Below, in pieces: positions 34,631-45,598 of a stretch of DNA of 64,000 nt. The position numbers and the translations under genes are program-made. Under the pieces are notes generated by a model. The model searched no databases. It was not told where the DNA came from and saw only the letters and a list, made by a program, of their open reading frames with translations. The stretch is from Metabacillus bambusae. Lineage in GTDB: Bacteria > Bacillota > Bacilli > Bacillales > Bacillaceae. The DNA lies in NCBI RefSeq assembly GCF_017497975.1, contig NZ_JAGDEL010000023.1, forward strand, positions 1-64,000. The letters are read 5' to 3'. The number at the start of each line of letters is the position of its first letter. Within the stretch, counting starts at the first letter, position 1.

Positions 34631-36826
34631 TTGAAGCAGACGATGGAGGAAAACGAAATCGTTACTATGAAAGAACAATTGGCTAAATTGAAGGCTGAAA
34701 ATGAATTGCTTAAATCGAAAGTTCTTCAGCATGAAAATATTTTAGAAGGTGCACTTGATGCTGTTGCAATATTTGATGAACAGTTGAGATTTATTGATGT
34801 AAATTCTTCAGCATGTCATATGTTTCAGTTAACAAAGGTAGAGCTTTGTAAACGAAACCTTTATGACTTTCTTACACTTATTCCTAAGAATGAAATAAAG
34901 CAACTAGTGGATGAACTATATAAGAAAGACTCATTAGGGAAGGAGGTAGTCGTTAAATTAGAAAACGGGCAAGTAAGGTTTTTAGAGATTTCGCTACGCA
35001 GACAGGCCATTAATGGATATGATCTTGCTATGCTTAAGGACGTATCGTTTAAGAAAATGCTTGAACGTGAACGAACAATTAATGAGCAGCTTTTTAAAGA
35101 TTTGTTTCATCGTGCAGTAGATGGTATTGTCATCTTTGATCAGCACGGCTCTTTTATTGATGCAAATGGCTCTTTTTGTACTAGTTTTGAGATTAACAAA
35201 GTTCAATTAAACTCATATGCACTTGATGATTTTATCGATAAACAAGATAATGATAAGCTAGATAAATTATGGGGTGTATTAAAGGAAAACGGAAGTGCTA
35301 AAGGCGAACTACCAGTTGTCCTAAAAAATGGTGATAAGAAAATTTTTGAATTCACAACGACCTCAAATATTATTAATGGTTTTTATATGGCGATTATGAG
35401 AGATATTACTGAAAAGTGCTCGATGGAATTGAAGCTTTATAAGAGTGAGGAACGCTTTAGAGAGATTTTTGAAAATGCGATTGATGCCATTATGATTTGG
35501 CGAAAAGATGGTCAAATCTTAAGGGTAAATCAAGCCGCAAGCAGAACATTTGAATTGGCAGAAGATGAGCTTGTCACTAGAAATATTCTTGATTTTATCG
35601 ATCAAACGACACTAGCTTTTGCAAAAGTAAAAAAGGAATACTTTCAAATGGGAGCAATTAGAGAGGAACTCCTTTTCCATATGCCTAATGGGCAAAATAA
35701 GGAGCTCGAATTTACTTCAAAAATGGATATAGCTGAAGGACATCACTTAACGATTTTTCGCAATGTAAGTGAAAGAAAACGTATGGTAAAGATACTTAGA
35801 GAAAGTGAGCAAAAGTTCCGTAAAATATTTGATGGGGCAATGGATGGAATTGTTTTATTTAACAATGACTTTGAAATCATTGAAGCAAACCCTTCGGCAT
35901 TGCGTATTTTAAATGGTTCTTCTGAGGATATTATCTCCTTTAACTTATATGAATTACTTTCCTCTGATTTGAAAAAAGATCGAGTTAAAACAGGGTTCGA
36001 CTCAAAATATTTGGAAGAATCACTACAAGAAATAACCTATAGATTTGAAAATGGGGAAGAAAAAATCTTAGAATTCACCTTAAAAAGTAATATTAATGAA
36101 AATATGAATTTAGCAGTATTTCGTGATGTTACTGAAAAAAGGGAGCTTGAGGAGCAGTTGAGAAAATCTGATACGTTAAACGTCGTAGGTGAATTAGCAG
36201 CGGGAATCGCTCATGAAATACGTAATCCTATGACAGCATTAAAGGGATTCATTCAGCTTCTTGAAGGAAGTGTGAAGGATGACTTTTCAATGTATTTTAA
36301 TGTGATAACATCAGAATTAAGCAGAATAGAATCAATCATTACTGAATTTTTAATTTTAGCAAGACCTCAAGCAATTAAATATTTAAAGATAGAAATAGGT
36401 AAGATTATGAAGGAAACAATTGATTTATTAAACGCGCAAGCGATCCTTGTAAATGTACAAATGAAGCTTTCCTTAGAAAAAGACCTACCTTTAATTTATT
36501 GTGAACCTAATCAATTAAAGCAAGTTTTTATTAATGTGCTTAAAAATGCGATTGAGGTTATGACTAAGGGTGGACAGATAGATGTCCAAATTAAACGAAA
36601 AGATGAGAGTCATATAGTAGTATCAATTATAGATAGAGGTACAGGTATTTCTGAGGATAAAATAAAAAGACTTGGGCAACCATTTTATACAACGAAGGAA
36701 CGTGGTACAGGTCTTGGCTTAATGGTGAGCTATAAAATTATTGAGGAGCATCGAGGGATCGTTGATGTCGAAAGTGAGGAAGGGAAAGGAACTACCTTTC
36801 ATATTACTCTACCAATAAATCAATAA
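34631..36826 (+). CDS. kinE: PAS-domain sensor histidine kinase (KinE-like)
   Basis: This 731-residue cytoplasmic kinase has no transmembrane helices, a short N-terminal coiled coil (about 10-40) and four PAS domains starting near residues 38, 150, 270 and 390. HisKA follows with phospho-accepting His528 in GIAHEIRNP, then HATPase_c with N box (NVLKNAIEV), G1 (DRGTGIS) and G2 (GTGLGLMV). Position matches B. subtilis kinE, a kinase feeding the Spo0F-Spo0B-Spo0A sporulation phosphorelay. The TTG at 34631 is 7 bases from AGGGGTG; a GTG at 34622 overlaps that site. KinE orthology is inferred from synteny and domain content. Confidence 0.88.
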   Translation: MKQTMEENEIVTMKEQLAKLKAENELLKSKVLQHENILEGALDAVAIFDEQLRFIDVNSSACHMFQLTKVELCKRNLYDFLTLIPKNEIKQLVDELYKKDSLGKEVVVKLENGQVRFLEISLRRQAINGYDLAMLKDVSFKKMLERERTINEQLFKDLFHRAVDGIVIFDQHGSFIDANGSFCTSFEINKVQLNSYALDDFIDKQDNDKLDKLWGVLKENGSAKGELPVVLKNGDKKIFEFTTTSNIINGFYMAIMRDITEKCSMELKLYKSEERFREIFENAIDAIMIWRKDGQILRVNQAASRTFELAEDELVTRNILDFIDQTTLAFAKVKKEYFQMGAIREELLFHMPNGQNKELEFTSKMDIAEGHHLTIFRNVSERKRMVKILRESEQKFRKIFDGAMDGIVLFNNDFEIIEANPSALRILNGSSEDIISFNLYELLSSDLKKDRVKTGFDSKYLEESLQEITYRFENGEEKILEFTLKSNINENMNLAVFRDVTEKRELEEQLRKSDTLNVVGELAAGIAHEIRNPMTALKGFIQLLEGSVKDDFSMYFNVITSELSRIESIITEFLILARPQAIKYLKIEIGKIMKETIDLLNAQAILVNVQMKLSLEKDLPLIYCEPNQLKQVFINVLKNAIEVMTKGGQIDVQIKRKDESHIVVSIIDRGTGISEDKIKRLGQPFYTTKERGTGLGLMVSYKIIEEHRGIVDVESEEGKGTTFHITLPINQ

Positions 36827-36963
36827 TCTTCCAGATTGAAATATAAAAAATTAACATTGATTTGACAAGATTCACAAGCCTAACTTGTCACAATTTTAGC
36901 TACGTAACATATTATTTGAGTAAGAGAAAAAAGTTGCGTATGGTAAAGAAAGGGGCAAGTAAG

Positions 36964-37116
36964 ATGTGGATTCATAAACGTCCAAAAAAGGTTTATTTTT
37001 ATGCATCGTTATTTTCAAAGCTTCATATCATCTCAGAAGCTGAAAAAAACGGGTTGTTAGAAAAAATGGAAGCATCAGGGAGCAAGTATGAGTCAAAGTA
37101 TCAAAATAGGCTCTAA
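36964..37116 (+). CDS. 50-residue hypothetical protein
   Basis: The ATG at 36964 lies 9 bases after AAAGGGG. The product starts MWIHKRPKKVYFYASLFSKL and ends KYESKYQNRL; it is basic with one amphipathic helix. It occupies the site of ogt in B. subtilis but is unrelated to it. A terminator follows at 37122. Function unknown. Confidence 0.55.
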   Translation: MWIHKRPKKVYFYASLFSKLHIISEAEKNGLLEKMEASGSKYESKYQNRL

Positions 37117-37121
37117 AATGT

Positions 37122-37160
37122 AAAAACCTTAGCCCTTTAAAAATGGAGGACTAAGGTTTT
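37122..37160. terminator. bidirectional terminator before mtnA
   Basis: AAAACCTTAG pairs with CTAAGGTTTT, placed between the small gene and the converging mtnA. Confidence 0.75.
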
Positions 37161-37172
37161 CACTTTGTCAAT

Positions 37173-38225
37173 TTAGACAGAAAATAATTCTGAAATTAAT
37201 TCTCGATAATCCCCAGAAAGAATCCCTTTTTCCGTTATGATACCTGTGATGAGCTCGGCAGGAGTGACGTCAAACGCAGGGTTAAATACCTTTACACCCT
37301 CTGGAGCAATTCGTACTCCATTAATCTCAGTCACTTCTTCAGGATTACGTTCCTCAATTGGAATTTGATTACCATCTGAAATAGAAGGATCAAATGTTGA
37401 TAAAGGTGCTGCTACATAGAATGGAATGTTAAATGATTTTGCCAATAGTGCTAAATTGAATGTACCGATTTTGTTTGCCGTGTCACCATTAGCTGCAATA
37501 CGGTCAGCACCAACAATAATAGCTGAGATTTTTTTTGACTTAATTGTATGTGCTGCCATGTTGTCAGTAATTAATGTAACATCAACGTCAGCCTGCATAA
37601 GCTCCCAAGTTGTTAACCGTGCACCTTGGAAAACCGGACGGGTTTCACACGCAAAGACACTTAATTCTATGTTTTGTTCCTTTGCTAAATAAAATGGAGC
37701 TAGAGCTGTTCCGTATTTTGCAGTTGCGATAGACCCTGCATTACAAATTGTCATAATGCGATCACCATCGTTAAAAATTGAGAGCGAGTTCTCTCCAATT
37801 AATCGACAAACCTCTTCATCTTCTACCTGGATTTGAATTGCTTCATGTACAAGCTTTGTTTTAGCCTCATTGATGGATTTCGTTTCAGTGATACTGGTAA
37901 CCAATCTGTCTAAAGCCCATACTAAATTCACAGCAGTTGGTCTTGAGCTAGCTAAATAATCTCGGTTTTGTTTGAGCTTTAGCTGAAAACCCTCAAGTGT
38001 ATTAGATTGATCTTGTAAGGCTGATAATGCTAGGCCAAATGCTGCAGTAATCCCAATAGCAGGAGCACCTCTTACTTTCAAGGTTTGTATAGCCTCCCAG
38101 ACAGCTTCTATCGTTGTTAATTCAAGATATTCTGTTACATGCGGGATTTTTTGCTGATTTAATAGGGAGATTGATTCCTCCTTCCAAATAACTGAACGAG
38201 GTATCGTAAATTTTGTTGTTGCCAT
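37173..38225 (-). CDS. mtnA: S-methyl-5-thioribose-1-phosphate isomerase
   Basis: MtnA converts methylthioribose-1-phosphate to methylthioribulose-1-phosphate, the second step of methionine salvage after MtnK. The 350-residue protein belongs to the eIF2B-like family, with signatures [36 protein letters not shown] (catalytic Cys) and [17 protein letters not shown] (catalytic Asp). The ATG at 38225 has AAGGAG ten bases upstream; a longer in-frame N-terminus lacks a ribosome site. It follows mtnK on the same transcript, which starts with a SAM riboswitch. Confidence 0.96.
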   Translation of the reverse strand: MATTKFTIPRSVIWKEESISLLNQQKIPHVTEYLELTTIEAVWEAIQTLKVRGAPAIGITAAFGLALSALQDQSNTLEGFQLKLKQNRDYLASSRPTAVNLVWALDRLVTSITETKSINEAKTKLVHEAIQIQVEDEEVCRLIGENSLSIFNDGDRIMTICNAGSIATAKYGTALAPFYLAKEQNIELSVFACETRPVFQGARLTTWELMQADVDVTLITDNMAAHTIKSKKISAIIVGADRIAANGDTANKIGTFNLALLAKSFNIPFYVAAPLSTFDPSISDGNQIPIEERNPEEVTEINGVRIAPEGVKVFNPAFDVTPAELITGIITEKGILSGDYRELISELFSV

Positions 38226-38369
38226 GCTCAATAACTCCTTTATTTTCACTAATTCTCTAACATTTTTTTGAAAGGCTATTTGCAATGCTTGTGTTTTTCA
38301 GATAATGCCTATTATCAAATTGTTTTTGCTTATTAATTTAGTCCTAATCTCATGAAATTGCTTTAAGTG

Positions 38370-38393
38370 TCTAAAAATAACATACTTTTTAGA
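38370..38393. terminator. intercistronic hairpin between mtnK and mtnA
   Basis: TCTAAAAA pairs with TTTTTAGA around eight bases, in the 175-bp gap. It is A/T-only and may stabilise RNA rather than terminate. Confidence 0.4.
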
Positions 38394-38400
38394 AATAGAC

Positions 38401-39594
38401 TTATAGATTCACAGTTTGTTTCACATAGTCTTTAAATTGAGTAGGGTCTTTAATTGCTTTTTGGTTTTTAATAAGTTCACTACCTATTGTGAGGGCAAGC
38501 TGTTTTGTTGAAATTCTTTTTTCATATGGCTGAATTAAATCAAGATCTGCTACATGTGCTAGACCGATTGTACGGCGGATGATTTCACAGCCAGCAAAAC
38601 CAACTGCTTCTTCGAAAATTTCTGATAATACATGTTCTAAATAACCGTCAACTTTCGTGAAGATCTCAAGACCATCATTTTTCCAAGCTCTCGAAAACTC
38701 TTCTACAAAAACATTCCATGTTGTTTCGATATGCTTGAAAAGCACTTCCTGGTTTTCAACATCTCGTGAAATCGCATTTAACAAGAAATTTCCGAATACC
38801 TGGCCTACATCAAAACCGATCGGTCCGAAGTAAGCAAATTCAGGATCAATCACTTTCGTTTCCTTACCATCAGCAAAAATACTTCCAGTATGTAAGTCAC
38901 CATGGACAAGTGCTTCTGCTTTTGTAAGAAATTTCTGTTTAAGCTTAGCAACTTCTAACTTGAGAGCTTGATCTTGCCAAATTCGTTCAACATCTTGCTC
39001 GAGTTCTGGTTCATAATCATTTGTGTCGTGATCGAAGAATGGATCTGTGAAAACAAGATCTTCAGTAATTTTGCAAAGATCAGGATTGATAAACTGTTTG
39101 ACTAAAGCTTTTTTATAATGTTGATTAACGGAATAGTCGGATGTGTAAAATAAAGTTTTAGCTAAAAATTCTCCGATATGTTTTGAAATCAGGGGTAAAT
39201 CTTTACCTTCAATGAGTGCAGCTCGAGATATTTGAAGACGTGATAAGTCCTCCATAATGGTAATGGCTAGCTTTTCATCGGAGTAAAAAACCTTTGGTAC
39301 ATACTGAGGAACAAATTCAGCTTGTTTTAATAATGCATGTGTTTCGATGCGTGCTCGATCAAGTGTTAAAGGCCAACTTTCACCTACGACCTTTGCATAT
39401 GGAAGTGCTTGTTTAATGATGATACTTTCTTCCGTTTTACTATCTTTAACTTTGAAAACGAGATTTAAGTTTCCATCTCCAATTTCATTGCAAAGTAGAT
39501 TACTATTTTCTTCGAATAATTGTAATCGTTTCGTGAGAGCGATTGCTCCACTTTCAGTTAATGGTTCATAAACAGATGATTTTTTAGTAGACAT
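38401..39594 (-). CDS. mtnK: 5-methylthioribose kinase
   Basis: MtnK phosphorylates methylthioribose with ATP to enter the methionine salvage pathway. The 397-residue protein has the aminoglycoside-phosphotransferase-like fold, with NLNLVFKV in the nucleotide loop, the catalytic [10 protein letters not shown] motif and a metal-binding [18 protein letters not shown] lies before the ATG. It is the first gene after a SAM riboswitch and is followed by mtnA, as in B. subtilis. Confidence 0.96.
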   Translation of the reverse strand: MSTKKSSVYEPLTESGAIALTKRLQLFEENSNLLCNEIGDGNLNLVFKVKDSKTEESIIIKQALPYAKVVGESWPLTLDRARIETHALLKQAEFVPQYVPKVFYSDEKLAITIMEDLSRLQISRAALIEGKDLPLISKHIGEFLAKTLFYTSDYSVNQHYKKALVKQFINPDLCKITEDLVFTDPFFDHDTNDYEPELEQDVERIWQDQALKLEVAKLKQKFLTKAEALVHGDLHTGSIFADGKETKVIDPEFAYFGPIGFDVGQVFGNFLLNAISRDVENQEVLFKHIETTWNVFVEEFSRAWKNDGLEIFTKVDGYLEHVLSEIFEEAVGFAGCEIIRRTIGLAHVADLDLIQPYEKRISTKQLALTIGSELIKNQKAIKDPTQFKDYVKQTVNL

Positions 39595-39652
39595 AATAAT
39601 ACCTCCAAATATTAGTAGTTTGAATGATGGAGGCTTTTCTTTAGAAAATAAG

Positions 39653-39858
39653 AAAAGCCCCTTTCAGTATGAAAGAGGCTTGAAGGCGTCGCTTCGCACC
39701 TCTCATCTGTCAGAAAGATTGCCTTTCTGATGGAATTAGCACCGTGCCCTATTGGAAACAATCCAAGGTGAAAAGAATCACCCCATTTTGCAATGGTAGT
39801 ATGGTCGGTTGCTGCGGCGTCATAGGGCCAAGTCCCTCTGCCAACTCTTGATAAGAGA
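39653..39858 (-). ncRNA. S-box SAM riboswitch controlling mtnK-mtnA
   Basis: Read on the minus strand, the leader contains CTCTTATCAAGAGTTGGCAG followed by AGGGACTTGGCCCTATGA and CAGCAACCGACC, the conserved S-box core, closed by GATGAGAG of P1 (39700-39707). A terminator, AAGCCTCTTTC/GAAAGGGGCTTTT (39653-39682), follows. High SAM should terminate transcription. Confidence 0.95.
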
Positions 39859-39997
39859 TCAATATGGATAAACATTATGAAACTAATGTTTACTAAATTA
39901 CGTTATTTTTAGAACATTTTATCTATTAAGAAAAATGTAATGCTTGATTAGCATGTTACCAATGATTATTTGGATTTGTCAACAGGTAATTTGAAAA

Positions 39998-40786
39998 TCA
40001 CTTATAATAGTCAGGAAGTCGGTCTTCAAATACAGGAATTTGACTTCTTACTTGTTTGACTGTTTCAACATCGATTTCTGCTGAAATGAAACCAGTGTTT
40101 TCGTCAGCTTCAGAGATAATTGTTCCCCAAGGATCAATTATCATGGAATGACCAGCGAATTCGTTTTTTGGATCAGTGCCTGATCGATTACAAGCTATGA
40201 CATAACATTGGTTTTCGATTGCACGACTTAAAAGCAATGTTCTCCAATGATTTAGTCGGGGCAGTGGCCATTCAGCAACAACAAATAGTACCTCTGCTCC
40301 TTTTGTTGTATGTGCACGAATCCATTCTGGAAAACGAATATCATAGCAAATCACACCAGCACATTTTATTCCATCAATTTCGAAAAGTCCTTTTCCAGTA
40401 CCTGCAGTTAAGTAATGATGTTCATCCATTAATTTGAATAAGTGGAGCTTACTATATTCATGAACAAACTCACCTTGGTCGTTCATAATGTACATCGTGT
40501 TTGTGACATTATCCTGCATCTTTTTCGCAACAGAGCCACCGATGATGTTAACATGGTATTTTTTTGCGAGTTTGGAAAGAAATTGTTTCGTTTTTTCTCC
40601 TTTTTCATCGGCAATCACATCTAAGCGAGTGAGGTCATAGCCTGTTGTCCATAGCTCAGGTAGAACGATGATCGCTGGATTGTCCTTTTCAACTGCAACA
40701 GCAACTTTTTCCTCTACTTGCTGATAGTTGAATGCTGGATCACCGAATTTAATATCAAGTTGTATACAAGTAATGACAGGTTTCAA
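39998..40786 (-). CDS. mtnU: carbon-nitrogen hydrolase MtnU (2-oxoglutaramate amidase type)
   Basis: This 262-residue nitrilase-superfamily amidase has the Glu-Lys-Cys triad in LPELWTTG, YSKLHLF and VICYDIRFPE. It is related to omega-amidase Nit2 and probably hydrolyses 2-oxoglutaramate formed when glutamine is the amino donor in the last methionine salvage step. It is divergent from the transaminase gene that creates this product. It starts at TTG with AAGGTG at 9-base spacing. Confidence 0.92.
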   Translation of the reverse strand: MKPVITCIQLDIKFGDPAFNYQQVEEKVAVAVEKDNPAIIVLPELWTTGYDLTRLDVIADEKGEKTKQFLSKLAKKYHVNIIGGSVAKKMQDNVTNTMYIMNDQGEFVHEYSKLHLFKLMDEHHYLTAGTGKGLFEIDGIKCAGVICYDIRFPEWIRAHTTKGAEVLFVVAEWPLPRLNHWRTLLLSRAIENQCYVIACNRSGTDPKNEFAGHSMIIDPWGTIISEADENTGFISAEIDVETVKQVRSQIPVFEDRLPDYYK

Positions 40787-40889
40787 GCAAAATCACACCT
40801 TCATTTTTAAAATTTTACTTTACAAGTTGATTCTAACAATATATGATTTGTGACTAGAATTTCAAGAATTTTTTGAGAAGGTGTTAAAA

Positions 40890-42065
40890 ATGAAAACCTT
40901 TAAACAATCACAATTATTAGAAACATTACCGAAGCAATTTTTTGCAAGTTTAGTTGAAAAGGTAAATAAAATTGTTGCACAGGGTCATGATGTTATTAAT
41001 CTAGGTCAAGGAAATCCAGATCAGCCAACACCAGATCATATTGTTAAAGCAATGCAAAAAGCAGTGGAAAACCCACAATTCCATAAGTACTCTCCATTCC
41101 GTGGTCAGACTTTCTTGAAGGAAGCGATCGCAACTTTTTATAAAAGGGAATATGGAGTTGAAATTGAACCATCGACAGAAGTGGCGATTCTATTCGGTGG
41201 AAAGGCAGGACTTGTTGAGGTTCCTCAATGCTTGTTGAATCCAGGTGATGTCGTACTTGTTCCCGACCCTGGTTACCCAGATTATTGGTCAGGTGTTGAG
41301 CTTGCACGTGCCAAGATGGAAGTGATGCCACTAATCAGAGAAAATCATTTTTTACCTGACTATAAAAGTTTGTCTAAAGAAGCGGTAGAAAATGCAAAGC
41401 TTATGATTTTAAACTATCCAAATAATCCAACAGGTGCAACTGCAACAGAGGAATTCTTCAAAGAAACCGTAGAATTTGCTGAGGGGAATGACATTTGTGT
41501 AGTTCATGATTTTGCTTATGGTGCCATTGGCTTTGATGGAAAACGTCCAATGAGCTTTTTGCAAACAAAAGGGGCAAAAGAGATCGGGATTGAAATCTAT
41601 ACTTTTTCAAAGTCGTATAACATGGCTGGATGGCGAATTGGGTTTGCCGTTGGTAACCCATCTGTGATTGAAGCCTTAAATCTTTTGCAGGATCATATGT
41701 ATGTAAGTGTATTTAGTGCAATTCAAGAAGCGGCAGCACATGCGTTATTAAGTCCACAAACATGTGTAGCTGAGTTAAATGCACTTTATGAATCTCGCAG
41801 AAATACTTTGATTCAAGCTTTTCGTGAGATTGGTTGGGATGTGACGGCTCCATCTGGATCATTTTTTGCCTGGCTTCCTGTACCAAGTCAGTTTGAATCA
41901 TCTCAAGATTTTTCAGATTATTTATTAGAAAATGCCCATGTCGTAGTTGCACCTGGAATTGGCTTTGGGGATTACGGTGAAGGCTATGTAAGGGTAGGAT
42001 TTCTCACTTCAGAAGAAAGATTAGTAGAAGCTGCTAACAGAATAAAAGCATTGAATTTGTTTTAA
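40890..42065 (+). CDS. mtnE: PLP-dependent aminotransferase MtnE (methionine salvage)
   Basis: This 391-residue class I/II aminotransferase transfers an amino group to 4-methylthio-2-oxobutyrate, regenerating methionine. The PLP lysine is in TFSKSYNMAGWRIGF, and NYPNNPTGA is also visible. AGAAGGTG precedes the ATG at 40890; an in-frame GTG nine bases upstream belongs to that ribosome site. It is divergent from mtnU and precedes the second SAM riboswitch. Confidence 0.94.
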   Translation: MKTFKQSQLLETLPKQFFASLVEKVNKIVAQGHDVINLGQGNPDQPTPDHIVKAMQKAVENPQFHKYSPFRGQTFLKEAIATFYKREYGVEIEPSTEVAILFGGKAGLVEVPQCLLNPGDVVLVPDPGYPDYWSGVELARAKMEVMPLIRENHFLPDYKSLSKEAVENAKLMILNYPNNPTGATATEEFFKETVEFAEGNDICVVHDFAYGAIGFDGKRPMSFLQTKGAKEIGIEIYTFSKSYNMAGWRIGFAVGNPSVIEALNLLQDHMYVSVFSAIQEAAAHALLSPQTCVAELNALYESRRNTLIQAFREIGWDVTAPSGSFFAWLPVPSQFESSQDFSDYLLENAHVVVAPGIGFGDYGEGYVRVGFLTSEERLVEAANRIKALNLF

Positions 42066-42074
42066 TATTCAGAG

Positions 42075-42103
42075 TTGACAGTTCAAAAATGATCTGTCAT
42101 AAT
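42075..42103 (+). promoter_or_regulatory. promoter of the mtnWXBD operon
   Basis: A consensus TTGACA (42075-42080) and CATAAT (42098-42103) are separated by 17 bases, about 35 bp before the SAM aptamer. Confidence 0.75.
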
Positions 42104-42137
42104 CCATATTAATTTAATCAATATTATGAACGTTTCG

Positions 42138-42316
42138 TTCTTATCAAGAGCAGGTGGAGGGACTAGCCCTATGAAGCCCGGCAACCGACTTAAACAATGC
42201 TTTGAGCACGGTGCTAATTCTTGCAGCATTCGCTGATAGATAAGGAGATATGCTTGTTATTTATGCATGTAAAAGCCCCTTCGATCTATTAGTGTCGAAG
42301 GGGCTTATTGTATTTT
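42138..42316 (+). ncRNA. S-box SAM riboswitch controlling mtnWXBD
   Basis: The core TTCTTATCAAGAGCAGGTGG then AGGGACTAGCCCTATGAAG and CCCGGCAACCGAC matches the S-box consensus; P1 closes with GATAAGGAG near 42237-42246. A terminator with AAGCCCCTTCGA/TCGAAGGGGCTT arms (42273-42306) and a T-rich tail follows. A 180-bp gap then leads to mtnW. Confidence 0.96.
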
Positions 42317-42484
42317 CGAGCAACTTAATATTCTTGACTAATACATTCTCTGCCATATGTACAAATGTTAATCAATGTTCAAGAAAAAGTAATAGGTATT
42401 ATCCAAATAAAAATGATAAAATTAGTAAGATAAATAAAAAGATTCAGAATATCAGATACGCTTTGATAGAAAGTAGGGTTTAAA

Positions 42485-43726
42485 GTGAGTGAAGTAATTG
42501 CTACATATCTCGTGCATGATGCTAAGGGAGATTTAACGAAAAAGGCTGAGGGAATTGCTTTAGGTCTAACAGTTGGTTCTTGGACTGATCTCCCATTGCT
42601 TGAACAAGAGCAATTAAAGGCACATAAAGGACGAGTATTAGAAGTCAGTCAACTAGAAAATTGTGAAAAAACGAATCAATACTTAGGGAAGACAGTTACA
42701 AAAGGTAAAATAAAAATTGCTTATCCAAGCTTAAATTATAGTCATGATCTACCTGCCATTTTAACAACTATTTTTGGAAAGCTGTCACTCGATGGTGAAG
42801 TGAAATTAGTTGATTTAGAGCTTTCGGAGGATGTGAAGTCTTCATTCCCTGGTCCAGAATTTGGTGTTTCAGGAATTCGTGAAGCTTTAGGTGTTTATAA
42901 TCGTCCTTTATTAATGAGCATCTTTAAAGGTGTGATTGGGAGAGACCTTACATATCTTAAGGATCAATTAAGACAGCAGGTTTTAGGTGGTGTAGACCTA
43001 GTAAAAGACGATGAAATCCTTTTTGATAATCCATTAACACCTTTTGAAGATCGAATTATAGCTGGTAAAGATGTTTTGAAAAATGTCTATGAAGAAACTG
43101 GTCATAAAGCATTTTATGCTGTTAATTTGTCTGGAAAAACGTTTGAATTAAAGGACAAAGCGAAGCGAGCTGCAGAGCTTGGTGCAAATGTATTACTTTT
43201 CAATGTGTTTGCATATGGACTTGATGTTCTTCAAAGCTTAGCAGAAGATCCAGAAATTTCAGTTCCAATCATGGCTCATCCGGCAGTAAGCGGAGCGTCA
43301 ACTGCTTCAAGCTTATATGGATTTTCTAGCTCGTTATTACTTGGTAAGCTATTACGAATCTCTGGAGCGGATTTCTCTTTATTTCCATCACCATATGGTA
43401 GTGTTGCGTTAGATCGCAACGAGGCGCTTGGTATCGCGGAAAACTGCTTAAAGGAAGATGCTTTTAAGCAGTCATTCCCAGTACCATCTGCTGGCATTCA
43501 TCCTGGGCTTGTCCCATTGCTTATCCAAGACTTTGGTAATGACTCTGTGATTAATGCAGGTGGAGGAGTTCACGGACATCCAAATGGAGCAATTGGCGGA
43601 GGTCGTGCATTTCGATCCGCAATCGATGCAACACTTAAGGGCATCACTTTGAAGCAAGCATCAACCTTTGATGAAGATCTAAAGCTTGCGATTAATCTTT
43701 GGGGTGCAAAAGAGGTGTACAAATGA
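42485..43726 (+). CDS. mtnW: 2,3-diketo-5-methylthiopentyl-1-phosphate enolase (RuBisCO-like protein)
   Basis: MtnW enolises the diketo intermediate of methionine salvage. It is a 413-residue RuBisCO-like protein. The region [20 protein letters not shown] carries the active-site Lys and acidic metal ligands equivalent to the RuBisCO carbamylation segment. The GTG start has a weak TAGGG site at about 7 bases. The stop overlaps the mtnX start (ATGA). Confidence 0.96.
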   Translation: MSEVIATYLVHDAKGDLTKKAEGIALGLTVGSWTDLPLLEQEQLKAHKGRVLEVSQLENCEKTNQYLGKTVTKGKIKIAYPSLNYSHDLPAILTTIFGKLSLDGEVKLVDLELSEDVKSSFPGPEFGVSGIREALGVYNRPLLMSIFKGVIGRDLTYLKDQLRQQVLGGVDLVKDDEILFDNPLTPFEDRIIAGKDVLKNVYEETGHKAFYAVNLSGKTFELKDKAKRAAELGANVLLFNVFAYGLDVLQSLAEDPEISVPIMAHPAVSGASTASSLYGFSSSLLLGKLLRISGADFSLFPSPYGSVALDRNEALGIAENCLKEDAFKQSFPVPSAGIHPGLVPLLIQDFGNDSVINAGGGVHGHPNGAIGGGRAFRSAIDATLKGITLKQASTFDEDLKLAINLWGAKEVYK

Positions 43727-44376
43727 GCAACAAAGCAATAATCTGTGATTTTGATGGGACGATCACAGAGACAGATAACATCATTGCGATTATGAAGCAG
43801 TTTGCACCACCAGAATGGGATAACCTTAAAAAAGGAGTACTATCTCAAGATATTTCTGTTCGTGAAGGTGTTGGAAACATGTTTCAACTTCTACCTTCTT
43901 CTTTAAAAAAAGACATTGTAGAATTTATATTAGATCATGCTGAAATTCGCCCTGGTTTTAAAGAATTTGTCCAGTATACAAAAGAAAAAAATATTCCACT
44001 TTATATTGTTAGTGGGGGCATTGATTTTTTCGTTTATCCACTTCTTGAAGGTTTGATTGATGAAGGACAAATTTATTGCAATAAAGCTGATTTTTCAAAT
44101 GAAATGATTACCATTGAATGGCCTCATAGCTGTGACCATATTTGTGATAATGATTGTGGTTGCTGTAAACCTTCACTTATTAAAAAGTTAACAAGCATGG
44201 ATCAACATAAAATTGTCATCGGAGACTCGATTACAGATTTGCAAGCAGCAAAACTTGCTGATTTTGTGATTGCAAGAGATTTTCTGTTAGAAAAATGTGA
44301 AGAATTACATTTACCACATAAACCATTTACAACCTTTTATGATGTAATTGAGATAATAGAGGAGGTGTCAGTATGA
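43723..44376 (+). CDS. mtnX: 2-hydroxy-3-keto-5-methylthiopentenyl-1-phosphate phosphatase
   Basis: MtnX is a HAD-superfamily phosphatase that dephosphorylates the enolase product to acireductone. The 217-residue protein has motif [13 protein letters not shown], motif [11 protein letters not shown] and motif [14 protein letters not shown], plus a Cys-rich [12 protein letters not shown] segment. The ATG overlaps the mtnW stop (ATGA) and is preceded by GAGGTG. In B. subtilis mtnW and mtnX are also adjacent. Confidence 0.95.
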   Translation: MSNKAIICDFDGTITETDNIIAIMKQFAPPEWDNLKKGVLSQDISVREGVGNMFQLLPSSLKKDIVEFILDHAEIRPGFKEFVQYTKEKNIPLYIVSGGIDFFVYPLLEGLIDEGQIYCNKADFSNEMITIEWPHSCDHICDNDCGCCKPSLIKKLTSMDQHKIVIGDSITDLQAAKLADFVIARDFLLEKCEELHLPHKPFTTFYDVIEIIEEVSV

Positions 44377-44996
44377 GCCTAATGGCTAAGCGATGGGAAG
44401 AGCTTGCTGATATTAAAAGAGTACTTGCTAGACGTGATTGGTTTCCTGGGACGAGTGGAAACTTGGCGATAAAGGTTGATAATGAGCCTGTAAGTTTTCT
44501 CGTTACTGCAAGTGGAAAAGATAAAACAAAGGAAACAAACGAGGATTTTTTACTTGTTGACAGTAAAGGTCTGCCAGTCGGAGAAACACATTTAAAGCCA
44601 TCTGCAGAGACACTTCTCCATGTGGAAATTTTCAACAAAACGAATGCTGGCTGCAGTCTACATGTTCATACTGTTGATAATAATGTGATTTCTGAACTAT
44701 ATGGTGATAAAGGAAGCATTACATTTAAAGGTCAAGAAATTATAAAAGCATATGGATTATGGGATGAAGATGCTGAGTTTACAATTCCGATCATCTACAA
44801 TCATGCACATATCCCAACTTTAGCAGCTGATTTCGCAGAGTTTGTGAAAGAAGATGCTGGTGCTGTCTTAATAAGAAACCATGGAATTACAGCTTGGGGA
44901 AGAGATGCTCTAGAAGCAAAAAAATATTTAGAAGCTAGTGAATTTCTTTTTTCTTATCATTTGAAATTATTAGCATTCAAACGTGCATTGGTGTAG
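44373..44996 (+). CDS. mtnB: methylthioribulose-1-phosphate dehydratase
   Basis: MtnB is a zinc-dependent class II aldolase-fold enzyme of 207 residues. The metal-binding histidines are in LHVHTVDN and in NHGITAWG, with GTSGNLAIK for phosphate binding. It makes the diketo substrate of MtnW. The ATG overlaps the mtnX stop codon (ATGA), with GAGGAGGTG upstream. Confidence 0.95.
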   Translation: MSLMAKRWEELADIKRVLARRDWFPGTSGNLAIKVDNEPVSFLVTASGKDKTKETNEDFLLVDSKGLPVGETHLKPSAETLLHVEIFNKTNAGCSLHVHTVDNNVISELYGDKGSITFKGQEIIKAYGLWDEDAEFTIPIIYNHAHIPTLAADFAEFVKEDAGAVLIRNHGITAWGRDALEAKKYLEASEFLFSYHLKLLAFKRALV

Positions 44997-45044
44997 TACC
45001 CTAGAAAAAATAACGAATAAACACAAAATGGAGGAGTTATCAAT

Positions 45045-45587
45045 ATGGCAGTTATTAAAATTAGAAATACAAATGAAGTAATTGAAGGTCATGAAAATGT
45101 TTCAACTTTTTTGGAAAAACAAGGAGTTCTTTATGAGCATTGGGAAATGAGTAAACTTTCTGAAGCTTTGAAAGAAAAGTTTGTACTTAGTGATCAAGAC
45201 AAAGAAGAGATTTTATCAACATATAAAGAAGAGATTGAAGATTTGGCAGAAAGAAGAGGTTATAAAACCTGGGATATAGTTGCTTTATCAGATGCAACAC
45301 CAAACTTAGAGGACTTACTTAAGAAATTTGAAAACGTGCATACTCACACAGAAGATGAGGTTAGAGCGATTACGGCTGGACATGGTATTTTTATCATCAA
45401 AGGCGATGACCAAACTGGCTATTTCGATGTAGAGCTAGAAGCTGGTGATGTAATTTCTGTACCAGAAGGTAATCCACATTTCTTTACATTGATGGAAGAT
45501 CGCCAAGTTGTAGCTGTTAGATTATTTATCGAAACAGAGGGATGGGTTGCACATCCATTCCAAGAAAAAGAAAAGATTAGTAAATAA
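45045..45587 (+). CDS. mtnD: acireductone dioxygenase
   Basis: MtnD (180 residues) is a cupin metalloenzyme that oxidises acireductone, giving 4-methylthio-2-oxobutyrate with Fe or an off-pathway product with Ni. Metal ligands are the His pair and Glu in HTHTEDEVRAITAGHGIF and a His in PEGNPHFFTL. TGGAGG precedes the ATG. It is the last gene of the operon, ended by two consecutive terminators. Confidence 0.96.
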   Translation: MAVIKIRNTNEVIEGHENVSTFLEKQGVLYEHWEMSKLSEALKEKFVLSDQDKEEILSTYKEEIEDLAERRGYKTWDIVALSDATPNLEDLLKKFENVHTHTEDEVRAITAGHGIFIIKGDDQTGYFDVELEAGDVISVPEGNPHFFTLMEDRQVVAVRLFIETEGWVAHPFQEKEKISK

Positions 45588-45598
45588 TTAAAGTAAGA

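Noticed and set aside
39612-39875. 87-codon frame across the mtnK leader
   Set aside because: It coincides with the SAM riboswitch and its terminator on the same strand, so it is leader RNA and not a gene.
42250-42483. 77-codon frame before mtnW
   Set aside because: It begins inside the SAM riboswitch expression platform and spans its terminator.
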